Below are positions 1-7,929 of a DNA stretch of 64,000 nucleotides, in pieces (within the stretch, counting starts at the first letter, position 1; every line of letters begins with the position of its first letter). Location: the NCBI RefSeq assembly GCF_020567375.1, contig NZ_JAJBZM010000002.1, positions 837,927-901,926 of the forward strand, read 5' to 3'. The notes below the pieces were generated by a model that was not told the origin of the DNA, searched no databases, and saw only the letters and a program-made list of their open reading frames with translations. The position numbers and the translations under genes were made by a program. Source of the stretch: Janibacter melonis (GTDB lineage: Bacteria; Actinomycetota; Actinomycetes; Actinomycetales; Dermatophilaceae).

Positions 1-2
1 CC

Positions 3-2096
3 CTCGCCGCCCTCATCGGCGGCGGGGCCGCCGCGAGCCGGGGCATCGTCACGACCCCGCCCGAGGCCCAGCTCGTCGGCGACTCCCGCGCGGCGGTCGA
101 CATCCAGATGGCGTCCGACCTCGGCGGTGCCCCCGTCGAGCACGTCGTCGTCACCGCGCGGGACGGCTCGATGTCGGTGGCCGAGCGGACCGCTCTCGGA
201 CGCGAGCTCGCCGCCGCCTACGAAGGGGTCGACGGCGTCGCCTCGGTCGGCGACCCGGTCCCCGGGGCCGACGGCGCGAGCGTCGTGCTCCCCGTCGAGC
301 TCGACGCGGTCTCGAGCTCCGGCGGCGGCGATGTCGACGGGCCGAGCGCCTCCGACGTCGTCGGGCCGGTCCTCGCCGTGACCGACGACGTGCGCGCGGC
401 GCACCCCGACCTCGAGGTCGGGCAGGTCGGCGAGGGGTCGGCCTCCCTGGCGCTCGACGAGTCGATGGGCGAGGACTTCGCCCGGGCCGAGCTCTTCAGC
501 ATCCCGCTGACCCTCGTCATCCTCGCGATCGCCTTCGGCGCGGTCGTCGCCGCGGGCGTGCCGCTCGTGCTCGGTCTGCTGAGCGTCGTCACGGCGATGG
601 GCATCACGGCCGCGCTGAGCCGTGGCGCCGTCGACGTCGACCCGAACGCCCAGAGCCTCGTCCTGCTCATCGGTCTGGCCGTCGGTGTCGACTACGCGCT
701 CTTCGTCCTGCGCCGGGCCCACGAGGAGCGGGCCGCGGGGGCGAGCGTCGAGGACGCCATCGCCGTCGCCGGTGCCACCGCGGGCCGGGCCGTCGTCATC
801 TCCGGCGTCACCGTTGTCGTCGCGATGGCGGGGATGCTCGTCGCGGGCGGGCTCTTCTCCTCGCTCGCGGTCGGCACGATCGTCGTCGTCGCGCTCGCCG
901 TCGTCTTCTCCGCCACCGTGCTGCCCGCCCTGCTCGCCGTCCTCGGCGACCGGGTCGACGCGCTGCGGCTCCCCTTCGCCCGGCGCCGAGAGGCGCGCCG
1001 CGCCGCCGGTCGCTCCGTCTGGGGCCGCGTCGCCGGTGTCGCCACCCGCCGTCCGCTCGCGTGGGCGGCGGTCGTCACCGCGCTCCTCGTCGCGCTCGCC
1101 GCCCCCGCGCTCGGCATGAAGACCGCGCTTGGCGGGGTCGAGACCCTGCCCCAGGACCTGCCCGTCGTCGCCGCCACGCACCAGCTCGAGCGGGCGATCC
1201 CGAGCGACGGCACCGCCGTCCAGGTCGTCGTCAGGGCTCCGGCCGGCAGCGAGGCCGAGGTGGCCCGGGCGCTCGAGGCGTCCTCGGGCGACCTCGCCGC
1301 TCTGCCGCACGTCTCCGGGGTGGCGCCCCAGCCGCAGGTGTCCGGCGACGGCACGGTGAGCGTGCTCGACGTCGGTGTCGGCATGAGCGCGTCCGACGAG
1401 CGCCTGCCCGGCGTCGTCGCCCAGGTGCGCGACGAGGCCGACGACATCCGCGCGGAGCTCGCGGACGTGCCGGGCGCGCAGGTGCACGTCGGCGGTCAGG
1501 CCGCGTCGACCGACCTCACGCAGTGGATGGACTCGCGCCTGCCGTGGGTCGTCGGCTTCGTCCTCGCGCTGACCTTCGTCGTCATGGCGCTGTCCTTCGG
1601 GTCGCTGTGGCTGGCCGCCGCGACGATCGGGCTCAACCTGCTCTCCGTGGGCGCCGCGTACGGCGTGATGACCGCGATCTTCTCCGGCACATGGGCCGAG
1701 TCGGTGCTCGACTTCGACTCGACCGGCGCGATCGCGGCCTGGTTGCCGCTGCTGATGTTCGTCGTGCTCTTCGGGCTGTCGATGGACTACCACGTCTTCG
1801 TCACGAGCCGGGTGCGCGAGGCGCGGCTGGCCGGGTCGTCGCCGCGCGAGGCCGTGCGTCTCGGGGTGGCCCGCTCCGCCGGGGTCGTCACGAGCGCGGC
1901 GGCGGTGATGATCGGCGTCTTCTCGATCTTCGCCACCCTGTCGGTGCTCGACATGAAGCAGCTCGGCGTCGGGCTGGCCGTCGCGATCTTCCTCGACGCG
2001 ACCGTCGTCCGCGCCCTGCTGCTCCCCGCGGTGCTCGCTCTGCTCGGTGACCGGGCCCACCGCGGGCCGCGGTGGCTGCCGGCCTTCCACCACTGA
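3..2096 (+). CDS. MmpL/RND-family membrane transporter, 5' end outside the window
   Basis: The reading frame is open from base 3, so the true start lies before the window; about 697 residues are visible. The protein belongs to the MmpL family of RND-type inner-membrane exporters, which move lipids or other hydrophobic compounds using the proton gradient. The visible part holds two blocks of about five or six membrane helices separated by an extracytoplasmic domain. Each block carries the family's helix-4 signature: GLAVGVDYALF in the first and LFGLSMDYHVF in the second, with the buried Asp-Tyr pair. The substrate cannot be told from sequence. The last 24 bases, including the stop codon, are repeated immediately downstream. 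Confidence 0.9.
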   Translation, partial: LAALIGGGAAASRGIVTTPPEAQLVGDSRAAVDIQMASDLGGAPVEHVVVTARDGSMSVAERTALGRELAAAYEGVDGVASVGDPVPGADGASVVLPVELDAVSSSGGGDVDGPSASDVVGPVLAVTDDVRAAHPDLEVGQVGEGSASLALDESMGEDFARAELFSIPLTLVILAIAFGAVVAAGVPLVLGLLSVVTAMGITAALSRGAVDVDPNAQSLVLLIGLAVGVDYALFVLRRAHEERAAGASVEDAIAVAGATAGRAVVISGVTVVVAMAGMLVAGGLFSSLAVGTIVVVALAVVFSATVLPALLAVLGDRVDALRLPFARRREARRAAGRSVWGRVAGVATRRPLAWAAVVTALLVALAAPALGMKTALGGVETLPQDLPVVAATHQLERAIPSDGTAVQVVVRAPAGSEAEVARALEASSGDLAALPHVSGVAPQPQVSGDGTVSVLDVGVGMSASDERLPGVVAQVRDEADDIRAELADVPGAQVHVGGQAASTDLTQWMDSRLPWVVGFVLALTFVVMALSFGSLWLAAATIGLNLLSVGAAYGVMTAIFSGTWAESVLDFDSTGAIAAWLPLLMFVVLFGLSMDYHVFVTSRVREARLAGSSPREAVRLGVARSAGVVTSAAAVMIGVFSIFATLSVLDMKQLGVGLAVAIFLDATVVRALLLPAVLALLGDRAHRGPRWLPAFHH

Positions 2097-2122
2097 GGGG
2101 CTGCCGGCCTTCCACCACTGAG
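2074..2122 (+). repeat. direct duplication spanning the stop codon of the MmpL gene
   Basis: A 24-base segment at 2074-2097, which contains the TGA stop at 2094-2096, is repeated exactly at 2099-2122 with one base between the copies. It looks like a slippage duplication and leaves the protein unchanged. Confidence 0.9.
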
Positions 2123-2162
2123 CCTCGTCAGTCCCTCTTCGCCCCACCCATCCACGCCGAAC

Positions 2163-2240
2163 CCCGCTCGTGGTCCGTGAACCCCGCTCGTCGCCGCCCC
2201 GCGGAGAGCGGGCATGACGGACCACGAGCGGGTCTCGGCG
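2163..2240. repeat. inverted repeat, copy 1 of a hairpin family flanking the SDR gene
   Basis: CCCGCTCGTGGTCCGT at 2163-2178 is matched perfectly in inverse by ACGGACCACGAGCGGG at 2217-2232. The 3' arm continues as TCTCGGCG, as it does in the second copy at 3221-3306. Three CGAAGGGGG words follow at 2243-2292. The element sits between two genes of the same orientation and could act as a terminator for the MmpL gene. Confidence 0.75.
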
Positions 2241-2344
2241 GGCGAAGGGGGGTCGAGCCGGCGCGAAGGGGGACGTCGGCGGGCGAAGGGGGGACCGTCG
2301 TGGGTGACGATGGGTGCCCGCCCTCACCCACCACAGGAGCTGTC

Positions 2345-3172
2345 ATGGCCGGTCCCACCTCGTCGCCCGTCGCGATCGTCACCGGTGCCTCCTCGGGCAT
2401 CGGGGCGGCTACCGCCCGCCGTCTCGCGCGGGCGGGCTTCGTCGTCTACGGCGCCGCCCGCCGAGCGGACCGCCTCGCCGAGCTCGGCCACGGGGTGCGC
2501 CCCCTCTTCCTCGACGTCACCGACGACGCGAGCATGGTGGCCGGGGTGGAGCAGGTGCTCAAGGAGCACGGCCGGGTCGACGTGCTCGTCGGCAACGCCG
2601 GCTACGGCTCGTACGGGTCGGTCGAAGAGGTGCCGCTCGACGAGGCCCGGCGCCAGCTCGAGACCAACGTCATCGGCCTGGCCCGGATGATCCAGCTCGT
2701 CCTGCCGACGATGCGTGCGCAGGGATCGGGACGCATCATCAACGTCTCGTCGATGGGCGGGCGCTTCGCCGGGCCCTTCGGCGGGTGGTACCACGCGAGC
2801 AAGTTCGCGCTCGAAGGGCTCAGCGACTCGCTACGGGCCGAGGTCGCCCCCTTCGGCATCCGGGTGAGCGTCGTCGAGCCCGGCGCCATCAGGACCGAGT
2901 GGGGCGGGATCGCCACCGACTCGGCGGTCGAGGTGTCGGGCGACGGGCCGTACGCGGCGCCGGTGCGGCGGATGGCGAAGGGGCTCTCCAGCGGCATCGA
3001 GCGCATCGCGTCGTCGCCGGACGTCGTGGCCAAGGCCATCGAGCACGCCGCCACCGCCGATCGTCCCCGGATCCGCTACGCGATCGGCGCGGGCGCGAAG
3101 CCGGCGACCTTCGCCGCGAGGGTCCTGCCGGCCCGGGTGCTCGACGCGCTCGTCGCGCGCGGGATGGGCTGA
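2345..3172 (+). CDS. short-chain dehydrogenase/reductase (classical SDR)
   Basis: This 275-residue NAD(P)-dependent oxidoreductase has every hallmark of a classical SDR. The nucleotide-binding TGASSGIG is at residues 13-20, NAG follows strand 4 near 84-86, the catalytic Ser is near 135, and the YxxxK dyad is at Tyr149/Lys153 (YHASK). The ATG at 2345 is chosen because CAGGAG precedes it by five bases and it starts just before the Rossmann fold; a longer open frame upstream runs through repeat DNA and is not credible. The substrate is unknown. The gene stands alone and is flanked by two copies of the same inverted repeat. Confidence 0.88.
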   Translation: MAGPTSSPVAIVTGASSGIGAATARRLARAGFVVYGAARRADRLAELGHGVRPLFLDVTDDASMVAGVEQVLKEHGRVDVLVGNAGYGSYGSVEEVPLDEARRQLETNVIGLARMIQLVLPTMRAQGSGRIINVSSMGGRFAGPFGGWYHASKFALEGLSDSLRAEVAPFGIRVSVVEPGAIRTEWGGIATDSAVEVSGDGPYAAPVRRMAKGLSSGIERIASSPDVVAKAIEHAATADRPRIRYAIGAGAKPATFAARVLPARVLDALVARGMG

Positions 3173-3220
3173 GCCCGCCCGCCGCCCGCCGCCCGCGGCA
3201 CGGGCTGAGCCCGCCCGCCG
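3166..3220 (+). repeat. direct duplication spanning the stop codon of the SDR gene
   Basis: GGGCTGAGCCCGCCCGCCG at 3166-3184, containing the TGA stop at 3170-3172, recurs exactly at 3202-3220. GC-rich CCCGCCG repeats fill the gap. This is a second case of a stop-codon duplication within about 1.1 kb. Confidence 0.85.
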
Positions 3221-3306
3221 CGCCGAGACCCGCTCGTCGTCCGCGAGGCCCGGTGCCCGCCGGTCGGCGAGGAGCGGGTGTCACGGACCACGAGCGGGTC
3301 TCGGCG
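3221..3306. repeat. inverted repeat, copy 2 of the SDR-flanking hairpin family
   Basis: The 23-base arms at 3221-3243 and 3284-3306 are complementary at 22 of 23 positions. The core is the same CCCGCTCGTsGTCCG as in the copy at 2163-2240. It lies between the convergent SDR (+) and DUF5709 (-) genes, a position suited to a two-way terminator. Confidence 0.8.
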
Positions 3307-3374
3307 TCGCAGGCACTGTGAGTGCAGGGGGGGAGGGCTGGGGGTAAGAGGATGGTGGCGGGTTCGGGTGCCGC

Positions 3375-3803
3375 TCAGACCGTGTCGTCGAGGGGCTCGT
3401 CACCCTCGACGTGCATCGCGGCCTCCTCGGCCGGGTCGTCCTGCGAGACGTGCCGCTCGTCGGCCGCGGAGTCGGAGACGAAGTCGTCCTCGGCCGGGAT
3501 CGACAGCGGGTCGTCGCCGCCGACGCGCGGCTCGCGGTCCAGGCCGCTCTCGTTGTCGGGGGCGCCGTAGGCGGTGCCCTCCTCGGGCACCTCCTGCGCG
3601 ATCCGCTCGTCGATGGTCTCCTCGCCCTCGGCCCAGCCGGCCATCTCGCGCTCGGTGTTGCGCGGCTGCATGTCGGGGGGCGTGATGGGCAGGTCGTCGG
3701 TCTCGTCGGAGCCGATCCGCACGTCCTGCTGAGCCTCGTCGAGGTGCTCGTCGAGCCCGACGATCTCGCGGTCGGTGTTGTCGCTGGTGGGCTGGTCGCT
3801 CAT
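3375..3803 (-). CDS. DUF5709 family acidic protein
   Basis: This is a 142-residue, strongly acidic, probably soluble and partly disordered protein. It matches the actinobacterial DUF5709 family as I remember it: a GEETIDERIAQE motif in the middle and AEEAAMHVEGD near the C-terminus. No enzymatic function is known for the family. The start is the ATG encoding MSDQPTS, since the open frame further upstream overlaps a clear gene on the same strand in another frame. It lies downstream of the membrane protein at 3872-4573 and in the same direction. Confidence 0.75.
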   Translation of the reverse strand: MSDQPTSDNTDREIVGLDEHLDEAQQDVRIGSDETDDLPITPPDMQPRNTEREMAGWAEGEETIDERIAQEVPEEGTAYGAPDNESGLDREPRVGGDDPLSIPAEDDFVSDSAADERHVSQDDPAEEAAMHVEGDEPLDDTV

Positions 3804-3871
3804 GCCTCCACCCTGACACGCGGGGGGTGGGCCGACGGGGGTTCTTGTCCACCCCGGCTGCCCGCGAGCGG

Positions 3872-4573
3872 CTACCCCGGCAGGAGCGAGATCTTCTGCC
3901 AGATCTTCGCGGCGAGGCCCGAGCACAGGGTCTCGACGTCGGAGACGGTGTCGAGGACGACGTCGTCCTCGCTCGCCTCGGCGCACAGGGCGGCGACCTT
4001 GCCGGTGAGCGAGAGCAGCTCGGAGCAGTAGTCGAGGTACTGCGCCATCTGGGCGCGGGTCATCGCGTCGCCGACCGAGGCCTCGGTGGGGACGTACGCG
4101 GGGTTGAGGTGCTCGGGGTCCTTCGTCAGCTGATGCATGTCGATGACGTGCGCGAGCGAGCGCAGCCGGTGCAGCAGGGCGAGGATCCGGGCGCGCTCGA
4201 GCCGCGAGGGCAGCGCGAGGAGGAACCACACGGCGATCGCCGCGAAGACCACGTCGTTGATGCCCGACTCGACGAGCGGCACCCAGCGGCCGGCCTCGCC
4301 CTCGTAGGTGCCCATGACCTCGCGCAGAACCGCGGCCACGACGTAGAGCGTGACGCCGACGATGACCAGCCCGAGCGCGAAGGACATCCACCGCGTCATC
4401 CGCAGCCGCACCCGCGAGGCCCCGGAGACGTCCTCGACCTCGTCGGCGAGCATCGACAGCTCGCGGGCGACGCGAGGGAGGTTGCGGTCCGGGAAGCGCG
4501 TCGTCACGCGCTCCTCGAGGGTGGCGATGGTGGCCTGGACGCGGTCGGCGTCGAGGCGGTCGAGGCGAGGCAC
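3872..4573 (-). CDS. hypothetical protein with two membrane helices
   Basis: I do not recognise this 233-residue protein. It has a charged N-terminal region with heptad-like character, one hydrophobic helix near residues 63-85, a second near 103-121, and a C-terminal cytoplasmic-looking helical region of about 110 residues. The GTG at 4573 is the best start: the frame upstream lacks conserved-looking sequence and the divergent GNAT gene begins 80 bases away. No Shine-Dalgarno sequence precedes it, so the message may be leaderless. Confidence 0.6.
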   Translation of the reverse strand: MPRLDRLDADRVQATIATLEERVTTRFPDRNLPRVARELSMLADEVEDVSGASRVRLRMTRWMSFALGLVIVGVTLYVVAAVLREVMGTYEGEAGRWVPLVESGINDVVFAAIAVWFLLALPSRLERARILALLHRLRSLAHVIDMHQLTKDPEHLNPAYVPTEASVGDAMTRAQMAQYLDYCSELLSLTGKVAALCAEASEDDVVLDTVSDVETLCSGLAAKIWQKISLLPG

Positions 4574-4652
4574 GCAGGAAGGGTAGGTCGTGGGTCGCCG
4601 CGTGGCAGCCGCGGTGCCATGCTCGACGCGACGCCGAGCGAAGGGGGCAGCC

Positions 4653-5228
4653 GTGGCCTTCGAGACCCATCCGCTGACCCCCGCACGCTTCGAGGACTTC
4701 GCCGACGTCATCAACCCGAACCGCCGTGCCACCCACTGCTGGTGCCTGTCGCACCGGTTGCGCGCGGGCGAGATCGAGGAGCTCGGTGGCGGCAGCCGCG
4801 AGGAGGCGATGCGCGCGCTCGCCGCCCGCCGCAGCCGCCCCGGCGTCATCACCTACGACGACGGCGTGCCCGTCGGGTGGTGCCACATCAGCCCACGCGC
4901 CGAGATCCCGCGGCTCGTGCGCTCCGAGCTCATCCGCCCGGTCGACGAGGTGCCCGTCTGGTCGATCATCTGCCTCGTCGTGCGCGGAGGTCACCGGCGA
5001 AGGGGTGTCACCGCCCACCTCGTCGAGGGCGCGGTCGCGTACGCCCGCAGCCGCGGCGCCCCGGCGGTCGAGGCGTACCCCGTCGACCCGGAGGGTCGGA
5101 TGGACACGACGATGGCCTTCGTCGGGACACGGGCGATCTTCGAGCGGGCGGGCTTCGAGCAGGTCGGCGTGACCGACGCCGTCGCCTCGAAGATGCCCCG
5201 CATCGTCATGCGGCGCAGCCTGGTCTAG
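4653..5228 (+). CDS. GNAT-family N-acetyltransferase
   Basis: This is a 191-residue predicted acetyl-CoA-dependent acyltransferase. The central VWSIICLVVRGGHRRRGV segment matches strand 4 and the acetyl-CoA-binding R/Q-x-x-G loop of GNAT enzymes, and ERAGFEQVG near the C-terminus is the usual closing motif. A Cys-rich HCWCL near residue 30 is a family trait. The GTG at 4653 is chosen because AAGGGGG lies five bases upstream; that sequence is part of the CGAAGGGGG word repeated throughout the region. The acceptor substrate is unknown. Confidence 0.75.
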   Translation: MAFETHPLTPARFEDFADVINPNRRATHCWCLSHRLRAGEIEELGGGSREEAMRALAARRSRPGVITYDDGVPVGWCHISPRAEIPRLVRSELIRPVDEVPVWSIICLVVRGGHRRRGVTAHLVEGAVAYARSRGAPAVEAYPVDPEGRMDTTMAFVGTRAIFERAGFEQVGVTDAVASKMPRIVMRRSLV

Positions 5229-5278
5229 GGGCTCAGGCCGGCGTCGGACCTGGGGGACGACGGGACCCCGCCGCGCTC

Positions 5279-5402
5279 CTGACTCCCCCCTTCGCCGAGG
5301 TACCTGACTCCCCCCTTCGCCGAGGTACCTGACTCCCCCTTCGCCGAGGTATGGCAGATCGGCCCCGGATCCACGGATCCGGGGCCGATCGCCATACCTC
5401 GG
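5279..5402. repeat. palindrome plus tandem satellite element, copy 1, between convergent genes
   Basis: Three near-identical 24-25 base units at 5279-5303, 5304-5328 and 5329-5352 share the core CCCCCTTCGCCGAGGTA. The last runs into a 57-64 base hairpin with arms 5344-5372 and 5375-5402, complementary except for one bulged base. The arms begin CCGAGGTATGG and contain GATCGG. The same arrangement, reversed, occurs at 51201-51308. It sits between the GNAT gene (+) and a lipoprotein gene (-), so a two-way terminator role is likely. Confidence 0.85.
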
Positions 5403-5508
5403 CGGGGGTCGTGGGCCACGCGCGGGTCATGGACCCCGCACGCAGTCCTGCTCCCCGCGGGTATCGACCGGCCGCCATGCACGGGACGTGGCGAGGCGAC
5501 GGGGCGGA

Positions 5509-5985
5509 CTAGCCGGCGGCGGGGACCCGGTCGAGGTGCTTGATGTCGTCGGGCAGGCCGGAGCGGGAGAACTCGCCGTCCCGCTCGCCGCCGGGCAGGA
5601 AGTGCGGCTCGATGACGAAGTCGCTGCTCTCGTCGGTCCCGTAGCTCGGCTCGGTGACCTGCGTCCCGATGAGCATGGTCCGCCCGTCGCACTCGACGAC
5701 CACGGCCATGCTGCGCATCTGCGGGGTGATCGCACCCGGGGCGACCTCGGCCGAGTCCTCGTCGACCGAGCACCGGGTGTGGAAGTCGTCGAGCACGGCC
5801 ATCTGCGCGTCGCGCGGCGAGGGCTCGAAGAGCTCGGGGTGCTCCGAGACGGTGCCGTCTGCGATCGCCGAGGCGAAGTCGTCCGCCGTGTCGTGCGCGC
5901 TGCGGGCACCGCAGGACGCGAGCGTCATCACCCCGAGCACCGTCGCCGCCGCCGCACCTGTCCCGATCCCCCTGCTCATGCGCAT
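5509..5985 (-). CDS. predicted secreted lipoprotein, function unknown
   Basis: This 158-residue protein begins with a lipoprotein signal peptide: basic MRMSR, a hydrophobic Ala/Val-rich core, and the lipobox LASC with the modified Cys near residue 25. The mature part is acidic and has a few Cys residues but no domain I recognise. An alternative ATG six bases downstream (MSRG) would serve equally well. It lies in the same direction as a second small lipoprotein 33 bases upstream, and the two may be co-transcribed. Confidence 0.7.
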   Translation of the reverse strand: MRMSRGIGTGAAAATVLGVMTLASCGARSAHDTADDFASAIADGTVSEHPELFEPSPRDAQMAVLDDFHTRCSVDEDSAEVAPGAITPQMRSMAVVVECDGRTMLIGTQVTEPSYGTDESSDFVIEPHFLPGGERDGEFSRSGLPDDIKHLDRVPAAG

Positions 5986-6018
5986 GGACCAGATCGTAGG
6001 TGCCGTCGGGGGCGGTCA

Positions 6019-6303
6019 TCACCAGCTGTTGACGACGACGGCCACGTCTGCACCGCAGGTCTGCTCGACCCGGTCGAGCACCGAGGCGTTCGTGGCATCC
6101 GTGACGCAGCCCTGGTCGTCGAGGCCGGTGACCGTGAAGGTCTTCAGCGCGTCGTTCATCGACCCCAGGCGCCCGGTCACCAGACGTGCGCCGTCGTCGC
6201 TCTCCTGGACGTCGCCCCCGCACGCACCCAGCACCACGAGGCCGATGCTCAGCGGGAGCGCGCGGAGGGTCCGGCCTCGGCGTGCGCGTGCCAGCACTGT
6301 CAT
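6019..6303 (-). CDS. small predicted lipoprotein, function unknown
   Basis: This 94-residue protein has an Arg-rich N-terminus, a hydrophobic segment and the lipobox LGAC with Cys near residue 28. The mature region of about 66 residues has two further Cys residues (GCVTD and TCGAD) that could form a disulphide bridge. I recognise no family. It precedes the lipoprotein at 5509-5985 and probably shares its transcript. Confidence 0.65.
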   Translation of the reverse strand: MTVLARARRGRTLRALPLSIGLVVLGACGGDVQESDDGARLVTGRLGSMNDALKTFTVTGLDDQGCVTDATNASVLDRVEQTCGADVAVVVNSW

Positions 6304-6550
6304 GGCGTGACGCTAGCGGGGCTCGCGGCCGCGGGGACGGCACCCGGCGAGCCCGTCGTCTGATCGAGACCCGACCGGGTGCGGTTCTACTCTTCGTGGG
6401 TGGACGACCTGCCGGTAAGGCATGACACGGGTCGGCGCGCGGAGACGTGCGCCGAGAAGGGCAGGAAGTAGACCCCGGTCATGCTCCACGCACCTGGCCG
6501 CTACCCGGGCAGCGCGCGGGCGACGACCGTTGCCGTCCCGCCGCACTCGT

Positions 6551-6574
6551 CCGGTCCCGCGATCGCGGGACCGG
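6551..6574. repeat. perfect 24-base palindrome
   Basis: CCGGTCCCGCGA is followed directly by its exact reverse complement. It may be a terminator-type hairpin or an operator. The word GCGAAGGGGG starts two bases after it. Confidence 0.6.
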
Positions 6575-6627
6575 CGCGAAGGGGGTGACCCCGGTGGTCG
6601 TCGTACCCGCGGGTCACGACCGAGGCG

Positions 6628-6671
6628 TGGTCTCGAGGCTCCGGCCCTGGCGGGCCTCCGCGCCTCGACCA
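6628..6671. repeat. dispersed palindromic repeat with TGGTCTCGAGGC ends, copy 1
   Basis: TGGTCTCGAGGC at 6628-6639 is partly complementary to GCCTCGACCA at 6662-6671, with GGCCCT and GGGCC in the middle. The element at 34465-34512, read on the other strand, is closely related. It lies just downstream of the methyltransferase gene and could terminate it. Confidence 0.65.
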
Positions 6672-6687
6672 GCAAGGGCCCGCCGCC

Positions 6688-7332
6688 TCAGGTCTCGCGA
6701 CGGACCAGCACCGCGGCCTGGCCGTCCTGCTCGGCGCCCACCGGGCCCCGTCGCATCACCGCGACCTCGACGAGGCCGGCTCGGGCGAGCAGCGACAGCA
6801 CCGCGTCGGGCTCGCGGTGCCACCGGGGCAGGTGGTCGACGGCGAGCCCGCGCTCGCGCATCCGCTCGCCGAGGTCGCGCATCCCCGACCCGGTCTGGAA
6901 GCCCACGAGCACGAGCCCGCCGGGCCGGACCACCCGCGCCATCTCGCGCACGGCGCGCGCCGCGTCGGCGTCGTCGAGGTGGATGAGCGAGTACCACGCG
7001 AGCACCCCGTCGTACCGCTCGTCGTCACCACCGAGGTCGGTGAGCGACCCGGTCTCGAAGCGGAGGTCCGGGTGCGCGGCTCTCGCCTGCTCGAGCATCC
7101 CCGGCGAGAGGTCGACGCCCTCGACGACCGCCCCTCGGTCGGCGAGGTAGCGGCTCATCCGGCCCGTGCCGCACCCGGCGTCGATCACCCGGGCCGCCGG
7201 GCCGAGGAGCTCGACGAGATGGTCGACCATCGCCAGCTCGGGCGCGCTCTCGGGCTCGGTCGTCGGGTACGCGGCCGCGTACGCCTGCGCCATCGCGTCG
7301 TAGGCCGCGCGCACGTCATCGGTGTCGCTCAC
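6688..7332 (-). CDS. class I SAM-dependent methyltransferase
   Basis: This 214-residue protein is a typical small methyltransferase of the Methyltransf_11/25 type. The SAM-binding motif I is VIDAGCGTGRMSRYL near residues 49-63, an acidic residue ends strand 2 (VEGVDLSPGML), and motif IV appears as YDGVLAWYSLIHL. The acceptor is unknown. The GTG at 7332 overlaps the TGA of the upstream DUF4396 gene as GTGA, which suggests translational coupling and argues for this start. Confidence 0.85.
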   Translation of the reverse strand: MSDTDDVRAAYDAMAQAYAAAYPTTEPESAPELAMVDHLVELLGPAARVIDAGCGTGRMSRYLADRGAVVEGVDLSPGMLEQARAAHPDLRFETGSLTDLGGDDERYDGVLAWYSLIHLDDADAARAVREMARVVRPGGLVLVGFQTGSGMRDLGERMRERGLAVDHLPRWHREPDAVLSLLARAGLVEVAVMRRGPVGAEQDGQAAVLVRRET

Positions 7333-7886
7333 GACAGCACCGACCCGATCGCGGCGGCGAGCCCGCCGAGCAGGAAGCCGACGATGCCGAAGACGAGCGG
7401 GCGGTTGTCCATCGCCGCGTGCCCGGTGGCCTCGTGGGTGATCGCATGACCCCGGCCTCGTCGCAGCAGGTAGCGGTTGACCGGCAGCGCGGCGAAGAAC
7501 GCGACCGTCAGGGCGAGCCCCATCGAGACCCAGAAGAGCCAGTCGCCCAGCCCCGCCTCCATCGCGCCCGGCACGAGCCACATGACCGCGTTGTCGACGA
7601 CCTCCATCGTCGCGATCGAGAGGGTGTCCGCGGCGAGCACGAGGGTGAGTGCCGAGCCCAGGGCGATCCCGGCCCGCACCAGGGGCAGGGCCGACAGCGA
7701 GTACCCGAAGACGAAGGCCAGCGCGATCGCCAGAGCCGTGGTGCCGAGCGTGTGCCACCCCAGCGCCGTGCCGATCATCAGACCGGCGATCTCACCGATG
7801 GCGCACCCGGTGAGGCAGTGCAAGGTCGCGCTGACCGCCATGCCGGACATGTCGTGCGCGTCCTCGTGGTGAGCGGTGGTGTCCAT
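7329..7886 (-). CDS. DUF4396 family membrane protein
   Basis: This roughly 185-residue membrane protein matches DUF4396. After a short His/Met-rich N-terminus (MDTTAHHEDAHDMSGM) comes the family block ATLHCLTGCAIGE, with its conserved Cys pair, followed by four or five hydrophobic helices and the motif MEVVDNAVMW. In my recollection the family often neighbours copper or other metal-handling genes; its biochemical role is not established. In-frame ATGs at 7898, 7892 and 7886 are all possible, and the first lies inside the palindromic operator at 7897-7917. It is coupled to the downstream methyltransferase gene. Confidence 0.75.
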   Translation of the reverse strand: MDTTAHHEDAHDMSGMAVSATLHCLTGCAIGEIAGLMIGTALGWHTLGTTALAIALAFVFGYSLSALPLVRAGIALGSALTLVLAADTLSIATMEVVDNAVMWLVPGAMEAGLGDWLFWVSMGLALTVAFFAALPVNRYLLRRGRGHAITHEATGHAAMDNRPLVFGIVGFLLGGLAAAIGSVLS

Positions 7887-7896
7887 GATCATGACC

Positions 7897-7917
7897 ATAT
7901 ACCCCATAGGGGTATAT
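7897..7917. promoter_or_regulatory. palindromic operator, CsoR/FrmR-like, between divergent genes
   Basis: ATATACCCC and GGGGTATAT form perfect nine-base arms around the spacer ATA. This G-tract palindrome resembles operators of the CsoR/RcnR/FrmR repressors, which sense copper, nickel, formaldehyde or persulphide. It sits between the DUF4396 gene and the alcohol dehydrogenase gene, so one repressor could control both. No such repressor is encoded in the window. Confidence 0.7.
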
Positions 7918-7929
7918 GCGCCAGGCATC

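Larger units (their letters stand above)
6304..6687. other. non-coding stretch with several hairpins
   Basis: No convincing gene lies here. The left part contains a possible RNA-like fold on the plus strand: CCTGCC and GGCAGG (about 6408-6471) enclose an eight-pair stem, GGCGCGCG/CGTGCGCC, closed by a GAGA tetraloop. A perfect 24-base palindrome follows at 6551-6574, then CGAAGGGGG, then a dispersed repeat at 6628-6671. A transcribed small RNA is possible but nothing beyond the folding supports it. Confidence 0.4.

Noticed and set aside
2072..2344. Upstream extension of the SDR gene by about 91 codons
   Set aside because: The added sequence crosses a stop-codon duplication and an inverted repeat, is low-complexity, and a good ribosome-binding site stands before the ATG at 2345.
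3827..5332. Long plus-strand frame over the DUF5709/two-helix/GNAT region
   Set aside because: The translation is Arg/Gly-rich without domains and lies antisense or out of frame to better genes; in high-GC DNA such shadow frames are common.
5279..5352. CRISPR-like array
   Set aside because: There are only three units, contiguous with no unique spacers, and no cas genes; it is a tandem satellite.
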